Assembly: GCF_949987535.1 (NCBI RefSeq)
Contig: NC_080081.1
Coordinates: 49,000,153 to 49,064,152, forward strand
DNA: 64,000 bases
Direction: 5' to 3'
From: Balaenoptera acutorostrata
Taxonomy: Eukaryota > Chordata > Mammalia > Artiodactyla > Balaenopteridae
This document shows, one piece after another, positions 36,366 through 47,230 of this stretch. Within the stretch, counting starts at the first letter, position 1; each line of letters starts with the position of its first letter. The notes below the pieces were generated by a model. It saw only the letters and a program-made list of their open reading frames with translations. It ran no database searches and was not told where the DNA came from. The translations under genes were made by a program, and so were the position numbers.

Positions 36366-36855
36366 CAGGAAATCCCATTTGCAAAAACATGGATGGATCT
36401 TGAGAGCATCATGCTAAGTGAAATAAGTCAGACAGAGAGAGACAAATACGTGGAAACTAAAAAACAACCACCCAAACTCATAGATACAGTGAACAGATTG
36501 GTGACTGCCAGACGCAGGGGGTTGAGGGTGTGTGAAATGGGTGAAGGTGGTCAAAATGTATAAGCTTCCAGTTATAAGACAAATAAGTCCCAGTGATGCA
36601 ATATACAGCATGGTTATTATTGTTAACTATAGTTAACAATACTGTATTGTATATTTGAAAGTTTCTAAGAGAGTAGATCTTAAAAGTTTTCATCACAAGA
36701 AAAATATTAACTGTGTGAGGTGATGTTAACTAAATTTATGGTAATCATTTCACAATATATACATTTATCAAATCATTATGTTATACACCCAAAACTAATA
36801 CAATGTTATATATCAATTATATCTCAGTAAAATAAAGTAAAATAAAATAGTCAAA
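36366..36855 (+). repeat. L1MA-like ORF2 end and 3'UTR
   Basis: The block keeps 'aaaaacatggatggatcttg', 'gctaagtgaaataagtcag' (the last codons of ORF2), 'tggtgactgccagacgcag' and the 3'UTR with a perfect 24-base palindrome at 36618-36641. It ends 'tatatctcagtaaaataaag' followed by AAATA repeats. It is 5'-truncated and sense. I saw no target duplication. Confidence 0.85.
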
Positions 36856-37075
36856 ATTATAAAAGCAGAGAGTAGAATGGTGGTTGCCCAGGGTGTAGAG
36901 GGAGGGTGAAATGAGGAAGTGTTGATTAAAGGGTACAAAGTTTCACTTAGGCAAGATGAATGCATTCTGGAGATCTAATATACAGCATGGTTATGAGAAT
37001 GAACATTAATGTATTGTATACTTGAACTTTGCTAAGAAGATAGATCTTGAATCAACAAAGTGAATTTTAATTTTT
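36856..37075 (+). repeat. Second L1MA-like 3'UTR fragment
   Basis: Immediately after the tail of the previous copy, another L1 3'UTR segment begins: 'gagagtagaatggtggttg', 'gggtacaaagtttcactta', 'ttctggagatctaatatac', 'cttgaactttgctaagaag'. It resembles the L1 end at 16440-16665. The pair is best read as two insertions in tandem, the second ending without a clear tail. Confidence 0.75.
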
Positions 37076-37829
37076 TTCTTCTCTCTCCCTCCCTTATTAC
37101 TGGGCAAAATGGTGACAAAGCTGGCTTTTAACTACCTTACAGATAGTATAGTTTTTGCAGGTGTGGTGATTTCATTGTTTCGAATATAGATAAGCCAAAG
37201 TAGCTCTGTAAAGAGTCTTAAAAATCATCTTAGAAGAACCCATTACAATGCTTATGTTTACTAACCAGCAATCAAAAATGCTAATGTGCAGAAAGACTGG
37301 GGAAAGCAGGTTTAATTCTTAAAATCTAATGCATTAAAGGAAGTGATGTTGTTTTGATGGATTTTTAAAATATAGCTTACACTCAGAAGTTTTTAATTAT
37401 TTAAGAGTAAGCTTGATTTCTCTTAAAATTCATACTTCTACAGAGATTTTTCAGGTTCTTTCTGTGGGAGAGAGACTGGAGAAATTAATAAACATTAAAA
37501 TGAAAGGTGGATTTTGTTATTCCAACACTGTCAGAAAGCTTCCACAGAAGGAAATACTCCACATGTGTTATACATCCATAGAGATAGGCTATATAATCAA
37601 AGAAAAGGGAGAAGAGAACAGAACTCACTCAGAATAGGGGAATGAAATTAATGATTTTAAACTGGGAAATTTTCATGATCCTTTGTTGAGTCCGATCTAA
37701 AGTTTTGCATTAAGCAATTTAAAATTTTTTATTACATTAGCATGGCAACCAATCGTATAGCTGTCTACATATAAAGCAATATGCCTGGATCGACCAGGCT
37801 ATAGGCTCATCATTTACTGTCAACTTAAA
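37076..37829. other. Unannotated DNA
   Basis: A 74-codon plus-strand frame (37413-37637) is the only item of note and has no recognised product. Confidence 0.5.
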
Positions 37830-38340
37830 AAAAAAAAGCACAACGTGAGAGCTGTGAGTTAAGTTTTATTTGGGTCAAAACGAGGACTGCAGCCTGGGAG
37901 ACAGCATTTCAGATAGCTCTGAGAAACTGCTCCAAAGAGGTAGGGGGAAAGGTCAGTAAATATGTGATTTTGGTGAAGGGGAGTACATGCAACCAAACAC
38001 ATACTTTTTTGCAGAAGGTTTCTGCTAGTCACGAGGAGCAGTCGTCACCATGAAAGATTTTAGTGCTTTTCTAGATATGAGGAGATACAAGAATTGGGCT
38101 CATAAAATCAGCTCCTGAAAATATCTAACTATCTGAAGACCTGTTCTGCCAGTTTTTCCCAGAGCACAGAGTGCCTCATTTCTGCTCTCTACCCTGAACT
38201 CCTTTCAGGGGTTGTTGAAAATCAGCAGCTGCAGCAACACATGATTTATTCCTTGTAGAGGTAGATGGCAAGTGCCAATGGCAAGGGCCAGTTTGTAGTT
38301 GACAATTTTGTGCATAGTATCATAGACTTAGTTTTCTCAA
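37830..38340 (-). repeat. Probable cetartiodactyl LTR-type repeat
   Basis: The block contains phrases I recall as a dispersed artiodactyl/whale repeat: 'gagagctgtgagttaagtt', 'gcctgggagacagcatttc', 'gactgcagcctgggaga' and 'cataaaatcagctcctga'. On the minus strand it has an AATAAA near 37866 followed by a short U5-like end, which suggests an LTR in antisense. No retroviral gene is attached. The family name is not known to me, and the 3' limit is approximate. Confidence 0.45.
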
Positions 38341-39529
38341 GGGGGGAAACCATAAAAACACAAAATTAATGCAAATCAAAATGGGGTTCCCATTTTCACC
38401 TCATTTGCAATAGTATTTATATTAATTCAGGCTCTCTATTCAATTTCTCAATACTAGTCTTAAAAAGGATGATTACAGGTGTTTGAGTGTAAACTCACAC
38501 TCTACATACTGAGGCTGACCAAAAACCCCCATGCATCTTGTCTTATCATTGGGTAAAGTAAATATGAGTACTTTTGTTTTTGAAATGAAGTGCTGTGGCT
38601 GGTTTCCAATTCACATTTTGACCACAGGCCATCACTACTTCATTTGTGCCCAGTGGCAGTGACAGAATGTTAGCTATCAAGGGAAATGAAGGTTTGGCTA
38701 ATGCTTTCTCTCTGGCCTTCCTGGGCTCTGGAATGGTTTAATATTATTCAAAAATTATCAAAGTTGTCTACTAATGGGCAAGAGATGTGCTTAGGGCTTA
38801 AACTGACCAGCTTAAGTTGTTGCCACAAGGAGTGGTTGCAGTGAAGAATGCCAAAAGAGCATTGTAATGTAGCTGGATTCCCCAACTCTCTTGCTATGGA
38901 CTGCAGACAATTTGAAAAACAAAACAGACCAAAATAGGTTTTGTTTCACTCACCATAAAGTAAAGTCCTTTGGATGTAAGACAATGGAAGATTTTGCAGG
39001 AGTCAGGTGCTGGGAGAAGTCTTACAAATAATTAACATTTCAACCTAAAGCATAAAGAGTGGGTGGGTGGGATGTTGAGATTTTTTTTTACACTCTTTTT
39101 TTTTTTTCTTCTTACAATCCCCCTCCCCCTTCTTTTGTTCATTTTTCATTCCCTTTTCTGATATGGAAAGTCACAGTTCAGGTGCAGCAGAGTGTAAATC
39201 ATCTAAAGCAAATCAGGCCAGAAATGGGCTGATAATGAAGGCCAAAAAAAAGTGTGGTTGCTTTTTACAGGTGAATCATCGGTGTAACAATGGAGTCTAA
39301 AGATTCTATTAGCATTACAGAAGCTCTCAGGAAGCAATTTACTTTTTCTCTCAAAAATTTTTACTCTAGTGATATAGAACCTTGATTATTAATTGAGATT
39401 GGTGTAGCTGAAGCTCAGCATGATGATTTTTCCCCCTTTTTGTTTTTTGGTTTGTTGTCTTCAAAGAACTTTTGCATTAGTTACTCTATTTGCAGTTTCT
39501 GTTTCCAGATCTCATAAATTGGAATTCTC
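38341..39529. other. Unannotated DNA
   Basis: No gene. Pyrimidine-rich stretches at about 39082-39165 break up the block. Confidence 0.5.
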
Positions 39530-39640
39530 TTTTATTTGATCATTCAACAAATTTTTATGCAAAGCCTACTATGTGTCAGACACTGTACTGGATACTGGGA
39601 GTAGATATGCATTCATTTTCTATATTTAGTCTAATTATGC
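39530..39640 (+). repeat. Ancient repeat phrase (as at 285-500)
   Basis: The sequence 'cattcaacaaatttttatg' followed by 'ctactatgtgtcagacactg' and 'ctggatactgggag' matches the common mammalian repeat core also seen at 285 and 60600. It is likely a LINE relic. Its class is uncertain. Confidence 0.5.
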
Positions 39641-40659
39641 TATGTATAACTATTCAAAAACACATCTCCATTGAGTGCCCAATGTGTAAAGACCACGTGG
39701 TAGGTGGTTTCTAACTTATTAGCATGGTATGTAAAGGTGCTCAACTTTTTCTTCCTTATAAAGGTACTGTTTAAAAGTAAATTGTTTGAAATTTGGATGT
39801 TTAACCAGTTAAATAATTTTATAAATTTGAAATTGTATAGAGTATTTTGATACTTAGGTTGTATTTGACACATAATTTAACTGACATATTACATGTTTGT
39901 ATTAAAATATAGTAAAAATTAATACTATCTTTCCAGTTCTGGATAGAGTTTCAGCTCTCCAGAGCCATATCAAAATTCAGTTTCACAGTTCTTCTGACTC
40001 TCAGCAGTTTATAGAGGGACAGAGAGCAAGACTGTCAGTCTGAGCACCATCCACATTGAATTGTGCATGATTGATAACTGTCTTTGTGTTAATTTAATGG
40101 GAGCAGACAGCAAAGAAGTTAGGGAGGGAGTGGAAAAATGAGTGTATTGACTTTGTGAAGGAAAGAAGGCAATAGGAAAACGGTTTTAAATTTCATATTG
40201 TCTTGATCATTATGTGGTCCCTGACCCTTTTCCCCACATTTTGAAAAGCTGTCATTTGTATACTTCCTGTGATGTGCCAAACGTTTGGGGAATGAATATA
40301 GAGAAAGTTTCTCTGATGCTAAATTGGACAGGGCATTATTTGCTTTGAATGAGAGCGAGAGGGGAGGACAGGATTGAAGTTACCCAGGGATGTCTTCTTA
40401 AGAGCTGATATGATTATTAGGAGCCAGGACCTGGTGAGGATCTTCTCCAGCTTTTAAAATCTAGTGAGTGTGAGGGAGAAATCTCCCAAATGAAAAAGAC
40501 TTGGAGGGAGTAGGCTGCTGTGGACTCTTCTCACTGTAAATGTGGACGCACACCTGGATATACACAAACTCAACACACAGGCACACAGTTCATCCTTCCA
40601 AGCTGGTTATTGTAGTGGTGAGGCTCTCTGGTGGATAGCTATTGATTCTGCCATCCCTG

Positions 40660-41195
40660 TGTCCATTCTTCCTTCTTAATTCAGAACCTGACTTCCTGTC
40701 AGGGATTCCCTCCCATTTCAGTGGTGCTGTATCCCCCTCTCCTCCTCCAGCACCTTCTGTGGGCAACAATCCAGGCTGGGCCAATCTGCACATTCTATTT
40801 CCACTGGACATAATGGTTCTGGGACAAACACATGCACCAAGCCTGGTCAATAAGGCTTAATTCTGGGATTTTCTTTTGAGCTCAAAATAAATAAACATTT
40901 TTTTTTCTAATAGAATTCTTAACATGATATAAGCGGGGAGCTACTAGGATCCCCAACTGTAGACAGAAGTAACAAGAGAATAAGGCCCTCTAGAGGGAAG
41001 TAGAGCAGGGAAAGAGAGTAGTATTTGATTCCTGATGATATTGTTGGAGACCCTGGATCAAGTGATGCCTGAAGACAGATACCACTGAGTCTTTGGTCAT
41101 ACAAGCCAAATAATTCTCTTATTTTCTTAAATTAAGTGAGTTGGATTTTATTTTCTTGCAATAGAAAAGGTTCTTAGTTATACCCACTGAAAGCT
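40660..41195 (+). repeat. Probable ancient LTR relic
   Basis: The phrases 'atccaggctgggccaatctg' (about 40770), 'gattcctgatgatattgtt' (about 41026), 'ccctggatcaagtgatgcctg' (about 41051) and the terminal 'aaaggttcttagttatac' follow an old LTR-type consensus in sense. I cannot name the subfamily. The open frames on the two strands at 40590-40860 lie in it and are not genes. Confidence 0.45.
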
Positions 41196-41757
41196 TATTA
41201 TTTTCTCTTTAGCTATTTTCCTCCCTTGTTTCCCAGTTGTTATTGGGAAGCCAGCATGGAATTCTTTTAGTTTCTTACTTACATCCAATAAACATTTCTC
41301 CAAAATGGCCTTCATCCCTCAGGAAACTAAAGTACCACCAAAGGAAAGGAAAGTTCACAAGAAGAGCAAGCTGATTCTGCAAAATATCTGATTATTTTCC
41401 AATTAGCTTAAGGCAAGATTACCGTGTATCCTACCTTGTATGATATATAGAGAGGGAAAAGCCGGTTGGAGGTTTTTGAGCTGCATCTGTGCATACTTAT
41501 GTCTTGCAGTAGCTTTTGCCTCTTTCCCTCCTTTTTGTCATGTTTCTATCACCTTTTATATATATGAAATTTCTCATTAGACATCCCTGCCTCCAATTCA
41601 GTACGCACATATCAAAACCCAGTATCTTTCCTTCAAACATAATGCTCCTTCTCTTTTCTTGGCTTTAGTCTGTGCCTCCATTATTCAGCCCTCCACACAA
41701 ACTAGAAATGGGGGAGTTGAGTTTGACAACTTTTAGTCCCATTCTCTGTCTGAAACA

Positions 41758-42085
41758 ACTTAGGCTGTTGTAGAAAAATACCAAAAGCTGGTGGCCTAGG
41801 CAGCAGACATTTATTTTTCATAGAGCTCTCTCTCTTCCTGGCTTGCAGATGGCCATCTTCTCACTGTGTCCTCACATGATGTAAAGAGAGAGAGGGAGAG
41901 AAAGAGCTCTGGTTCCTCTTCCTTGTCTTATAATGGCACTAATCCCAACTTGGGGATACCACCCTCATGATCTCTTCTAAACATAATTACCTCTCAAAAA
42001 CTGCATCTCCAAATACCAACACATTGGGGTTAGGGTTTCAACACATAAATTTGGGGGAGCACAAACATTCAGGCTATAACACCTT
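41758..42085 (-). mobile_element. MLT1/MST-type MaLR LTR, antisense
   Basis: On the plus strand the reversed LTR runs from 'aggctgttgtagaaaaata' through 'tcctggcttgcagatggcc', 'ctcactgtgtcctcacatga', 'ataattacctctcaaaaact' and 'tttcaacacataaatttggg' to 'ggctataacacc'. This order is diagnostic of ERVL-MaLR solo LTRs. There are no internal retroviral genes. A GAGA run at about 41885-41902 lies within it. Confidence 0.8.
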
Positions 42086-42109
42086 TCCCACAAACATATC
42101 AGAGGTACA

Positions 42110-42560
42110 CCATCCACCATCTTATGCTGCATGAATTGATCTGCTCACCTCCATCTTTATTACCACTGCTTTTACTCAAACCCTCATCATCTCTTACCTG
42201 CATAATCATGAAAAAGTCCAGTTTGGTCTCATCACCAGTTATGTTTCATGAAAATCTGTTCCCCAGGTTAAAGCCATTATAACCTATCCAGAATGCAGGT
42301 CTAACCATGCTAGTTCTCTGCATAAAATTATTCAGTGGATTTCATAAATCTCTTGACACAACAGACTTACATGGCTTGATGTGTATCTACCTATGCAGTC
42401 TCTTGTGATATCATTTCATAGTTTACACTTCATGCCCTGACAATCATGAGGTACTTCTTATTCAAACTTAGAAGCACACACACACACACACACACACTGC
42501 TATTTTTCACATCTATAATTAGTGAATGCTGTTCTGATGGAACCCCATTCTTCATCACAT
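42110..42560 (+). repeat. L2 fragment, 5' part of a split copy
   Basis: The phrases 'ctcatcatctcttacctgc', 'aaaattattcagtggattt' and 'ttacatggcttgatgtgta' follow the L2 3' half in sense. A (CA) run at 42475-42497 lies inside it. The fragment stops at the T run of the antisense L1, and L2-like 3' sequence resumes after it (43660-43830), so the L1 landed inside this L2. Confidence 0.55.
42475..42497 (+). repeat. (CA)n microsatellite
   Basis: An uninterrupted CA dinucleotide run of about 11-12 units. Confidence 0.95.
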
Positions 42561-42561
42561 T

Positions 42562-43610
42562 GTTTTTTTGTTTTTTTTGTTTTTTTTTGACAAACACAGC
42601 ATGGTTGTTTAATTATTTATTATTGGAGTATAATTGCTTTACAATCTTGTACTAGTTTCTGCTGTACAAAAAAGTGAATCTGCTATATGTATACATATAT
42701 TCCCTCCCTCATGGACCTCCCTACCACCCCCCATCCCACCCATCTAGGTCATCACAGAACACCAAGCTGAGCTCCCTGTGCTATACAGCATGTTCCCACT
42801 AACTATCCATTTTACACATGGTATTGCATCTATGTCAATCTTAATCTCCCAATTCATCCCACCCTCCCCTTCCCCCTCATGTCTGCATGTCCATTCTCTA
42901 CATCTGTGTCTCTATTCCTGCCAGGCAAATAGGTTCATCTGTACCATTTTTCTAGATTCCACATATATGCGTTGATATACTATATTTATTTTTCTCTTTC
43001 TGACTTCTTACATACTCTATATGACAGACTCTAGGTCCATCCAGGTCTCTACAAATGACCCAACTTTTTTTCCTTTTTATGGCTGAGTAATATTCTATTG
43101 TATATATGTACCACATCTTCTTTATCCATTCATCTGTCAATGGACATTTAGGTTGCTTCCATGCCATGGCTATTGTAAATAGTGCTGCAATGAGCATTGA
43201 GGTACATGTGTCTTTCTGCATTATGGTTTTCTCAGGGTATATGCCCAGTAGTGGGACTCCTGGGTCATATGGTAGTTCTATTTTTAGTTTTTTAAGGAAC
43301 CTCTGTACTGTTCTCCATAGTGGCTGTATCAATTTACATTCCCATCATCAGTGCAAGAGGACTCCCTTTTCTTCACACCTTCTCCAGCATTTATTGTTTC
43401 TAGATTTTTTGATGATGGCCATTCTGAACAGCATGAGGGGATACCTCATTGTGGTTTTGATTTGCATTTCTCTAATGATTAGTGATGTCAAGCATCCTTT
43501 CATGTGCCTCTTGGCCATCTGTATGTCTTCTTAGGAGAAATGTCTATTTAGGTATTCTGCCCATTTTTTGATTGGGTTGTTTGTTGTTTTGATATTGAGC
43601 TGCATTCATA
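42562..43610 (-). mobile_element. 5'-truncated L1, antisense, inside an L2
   Basis: The T run at 42562-42588 is the reversed tail. From 42589 to about 42960 is the reversed 3'UTR, with the G-rich block reversed near 42720-42750. From about 42960 to 43605 is the ORF2 C-terminus. The minus-strand frame 42952-43332 shows the final ORF2 part with [21 protein letters not shown] and IEYYSAIKR. The end near 43605 corresponds to an internal ORF2 position, so it is a normal 5' truncation. Target duplications are not clear. The opposite-strand frame at 43106-43534 is only its shadow. Confidence 0.88.
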
Positions 43611-43659
43611 TGGCTAACTCATTGATCTTTCAAAAATCAGAGAGAGATATTTTCTTTCT

Positions 43660-43830
43660 GTGAGACCCTAATTCTCCATGCATATCCCATTCATTCTACT
43701 TCTCACTCTCTGTATTAGAGTAATAGAATTTTATTTGTTATGTAACTTTTTTCACCCCAAGATTCTTTGTTCCTTGAAGACAGAATCCAGATCGCACTTT
43801 AATTTTTATCCTGTGTCTGGTATATTATCC
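43660..43830 (+). repeat. L2 3' end, second part of the split copy
   Basis: The phrases 'gttccttgaagacagaatc' and 'atcctgtgtctggtatatta' match the L2 3'UTR in sense and continue the fragment that stops at 42560. Together they date the L1 as younger than the L2. Confidence 0.5.
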
Positions 43831-44479
43831 AACACAAAGAGTTTACTGAAGTTACCTGAATACCCAAATATCTTTAAAACCTGATAATTTATTATGTGAA
43901 TTAATTATAAATATAATCAATCATTTAGTTTCTTTTTTTAATTGTTGAGCTTGATTTACTTTAAATGGAAACAAGTATTTAAGGAAATAAGTATTAAGCA
44001 GAAGCATCAGAGAAGACTAAGTTTGACCTTCAACTGAACCATTACTCAGCACTTGGTAAATATGAACTGTAAACAAAATACCAAAATTGTAAGGTAAACA
44101 TGAATAAAAGAAAAGAAAGAATGGAGCAGATATCAAGCAGCTAAGAAAAAAGTGAAGGTGAAAATCTTATTAAAGAGCTTTGGTATAGCCCAGAAAACTA
44201 CGTATCAAGAATAAATAAGAACTTTTGAGTTCTTTGGGCTTTCTTTCTAGTTTGGAGCTAAGATAATTGCACAACTTTGTTAAAATGCTACCATGCTTTT
44301 CCTTCAAATAGTATTTTTCAAAGCAAAAACATGATTTGAACAAGAACTTCTCTATTACCCTTGTTATATTTCCCTTTCCCCTCAAATCTAAAATAGCTTT
44401 TATAAAATGGTGTAATTATATTGGGACAGAAGAGGATGGTGAATACATGCATGAATTCTTGAGTCAAGTCAGCCCTGAG
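43831..44479. other. Unannotated DNA
   Basis: No gene or clear repeat. Confidence 0.5.
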
Positions 44480-44660
44480 TCTTACCAGTTCTATCAATTT
44501 CAGCAAATTCTTAATTTAACAAAGTTTTTATTCCCTCCTCTGGAAACCTGGGTAATAATAGTACATATCTCCTAGAGTGGTTATGATGATTAAATGATAG
44601 AATGCAGGTAAAGTGCTTAATGAGGTCTATGGTACATAATCAATTCTTATTATTTCTAAT
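44480..44660 (+). repeat. MIR SINE relic
   Basis: The order 'ttccctcctctggaaacctg', 'aataatagtacatatctcc', 'gttatgatgattaaatgat', 'gcaggtaaagtgcttaatg' is that of the MIR core and 3' end in sense. Confidence 0.75.
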
Positions 44661-45739
44661 AAGTTACATGGTAAAAGTCAAATACATTTGAAAAATGTTG
44701 ACTAACCATGTTAAAGAGATTTCTTTACTGTATGATTTCTCAGGACTTTTAATATACTAATGTACACATTGAATTTCTAAAGGGTAATGGGTTATGTAGT
44801 ATTTTCCAGGCTTATATGACTATGGTTCCATTTTATTGTAGAACATATCATGGAACTACTGTTTCATGCCACTCACTTAAGAAAGTGTTGCTTTAGGTGA
44901 ACATTATTAAACTAAAATAGAATTAGAATAAAAAATTGAGAAAGGAAAAAGGAGTACAGGCAAGGCAGGTGAAAGCAAGAAACAATGGTATATATTTACT
45001 AGCTTAGAGCAGATAGGTTTGTTACTAAACTTCTATACTATTCTAACATACTGGCTGTCTTTACCCTAAGGCTAGCTAAAGTGCTGAAGTTTCTAAGGCT
45101 CATCACAAAATTGCCATCACAGTTATAGGTATTCTCTGCAGGAATTACAAATAGGCATTCAATCATCCAAATGTCAAAATTGGAAATTTTCTTTGAGGGA
45201 AATAGGTTTTTAAACAGTTTGTTGCAATGCAATTTTTAAAAATTTTAAGACATATTTGTTTCACTAATCCCTATTAGTTTTATAATTTTAAAATTTGTAT
45301 ATAACATATTTCTTAGGAGCTACTAATGACCTAAGAAAAAAATTGATTGCCCCTAATCTATGTTAGAATGACATGAGAGCCATAATGAAATTTTAGCTCA
45401 AAATCATATGCCAATGAATTGCTTTTATTTGCTAGCTCTATGATTTTGATAATGCACAACTTACCCTTTTATTTTCTATGATTCACATAATTTATAAATC
45501 TTTATCAAAGGGCAAGACTGAAACACAGGATATTGGCTACTGAGTTGCAGCTTAACAATCACATGACAAAGGAATTTGATGGAAGTATAAAACTAGTCAT
45601 TTTTCTGAACCACATTATTTGATCACAAATTATATTGTGAGAGTTTTTAAAACTAGAATTACATAAAATTATTAATATTTTCTATAGCTACTTATTTACC
45701 TCTTTTACTATTAAACTGAGATAAGCAAGGTCTATTCAA
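44661..45739. other. Unannotated AT-rich DNA
   Basis: No gene or confident repeat. Confidence 0.5.
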
Positions 45740-46060
45740 TTTCAGTATTTAACAAACATTTATGGAGCAAAGTACAATTTTAGGGGTTGTGAGTGATGAT
45801 GCATCAATCAATAAGACTCAGAAAATAAGAAAACTACAAAAAAACTATGTTAATAAAAATTGTGGTAGAACATAAGAATGATATTTGTATGGCATTCCAT
45901 AAAAGATCTATTTTTAAAGAAGAATCAGAGAACATGGTATTCAATGGGTACTTGAAAAATGGAAAAGACCCTGAAAGAGGGAGCCAGTGGAGAGGGTTCT
46001 CCAAGCATAGAGAAAACCTGGTCATGTTAAATAGTGCACTATAGCAAGAGAAAGGTAGTC
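45740..46060 (+). repeat. Ancient LINE-like relic
   Basis: It starts with 'tttaacaaacatttatgga' and later has 'agagggagccagtggagagg', phrases of the same old repeat seen at 285 and 39530. The 77- and 65-codon frames inside are not genes. Confidence 0.35.
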
Positions 46061-46774
46061 TTGTCAAAATTACAGTTTGTTTTTTTTTTTTGAATTTAGG
46101 TTTTAATAAAATATTTCAAGAAATGCCAAAAATGATAAAGTTGTGTTTTGTAGTATGAAGCTGGCAGTGGTGGCACCAAAGGGCAGCTTGTGGGGTTTAT
46201 GATCTTCACGATTTCTGTCACTTTTCTCAAACCAATCCCAATAACAAGACATCGTAATTTAAAAGGTAATGTGCTTGCTATGGGACTATATCTTTCAGAT
46301 AAATGCTCTAGTTCTGCTTTTCAACTTCATTTCCAGCCCTTTCTATACAGAAATTTTGAAGTCATTACTGAGAACCAGGCTACTTTCTAACAGTTACATA
46401 TGAAGTTTCAAGTAATAGTGAGGTTAGCTACTTGTAGAAATTATCAATTTAAATATTTTGGAAACACCCAAAATGTGTGGCTTTCTGTCAGCTGCTTAGA
46501 AATTCAGGTGAGCCCAGTGCCTGCCTCCTCTCTGCTCCCACACTTCCTGGTTAGCACCTGTCAGGCCATCTTGAAATGATTTGGCATTTCATTTACTTCA
46601 AGAACAATGAGCTCTTCAAAATCAAACTGTCTTATTTGTCTTTATACTTTAGGTGGCAATTTACTGCTTAATGTATAGGAATTGATCTGTAAATGCCTTG
46701 TAGGCAGACGGGGGTTTATGTGTGTGTGAAATAATAATACATAAAATTTACTGATGTCTTATCATACTATACAT
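46061..46774. other. Unannotated DNA
   Basis: A T run at about 46080-46092 is the only marked item. I see no exon. Confidence 0.5.
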
Positions 46775-46935
46775 GGAAACCTACTGCATTAAGTGATTTT
46801 CATGTCTTATTTCATTTAATCCTCAACAACCTTATGATGTAACTACTTTCGTTATCCTCCAGTGCTCAAGTTCACTGTCCCAGTGGTAGAACTGGGATCC
46901 AAGCTCAAGACTCTGACTCTAGAACTCCAGTTCAG
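46775..46935 (-). repeat. MIR SINE, antisense
   Basis: The phrases 'ttatttcatttaatcctcaa', 'caaccttatgatgtaacta' and 'gtagaactgggatccaagct' are the reverse complement of MIR in the correct order. Confidence 0.75.
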
Positions 46936-46959
46936 AAATCCTTTCTCTGTGCTTTTTCT

Positions 46960-47230
46960 GAGATGTTTAGACTATGAATACTTCCAGAGATGGGGAGCTC
47001 TCCCCTCTAGGAAACATTGTTAGACATTTGAGCACACACAGGCTTCCATGTGACTGATTCCTGATGATTATCATTCAGCCCTTTGGAAAAAAGAAGGAAT
47101 AGCTCTATCCCACAAAACAGCCACTATCTTCTGCAATTTTTCTTTTCTTGAGAATAAGCATTTCCAATTTCTTCAATGTCATTTTACATCAGAGTCTTTA
47201 AAGACATAATGTTGGTATTTTTTAATGATG
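46960..47230 (-). repeat. L3/CR1-like relic
   Basis: The plus strand reads 'cttccagagatggggagctc' near 46981, then 'ccctttggaaaaaagaagg' and 'cttgagaataagcatttcc' in the order of a reversed CR1/L3 3' region. It is very old and the match is partial. Confidence 0.45.

Noticed and set aside
43106..43534. 142-codon plus-strand frame
   Set aside because: It is the antisense shadow of the L1 ORF2 segment on the minus strand.
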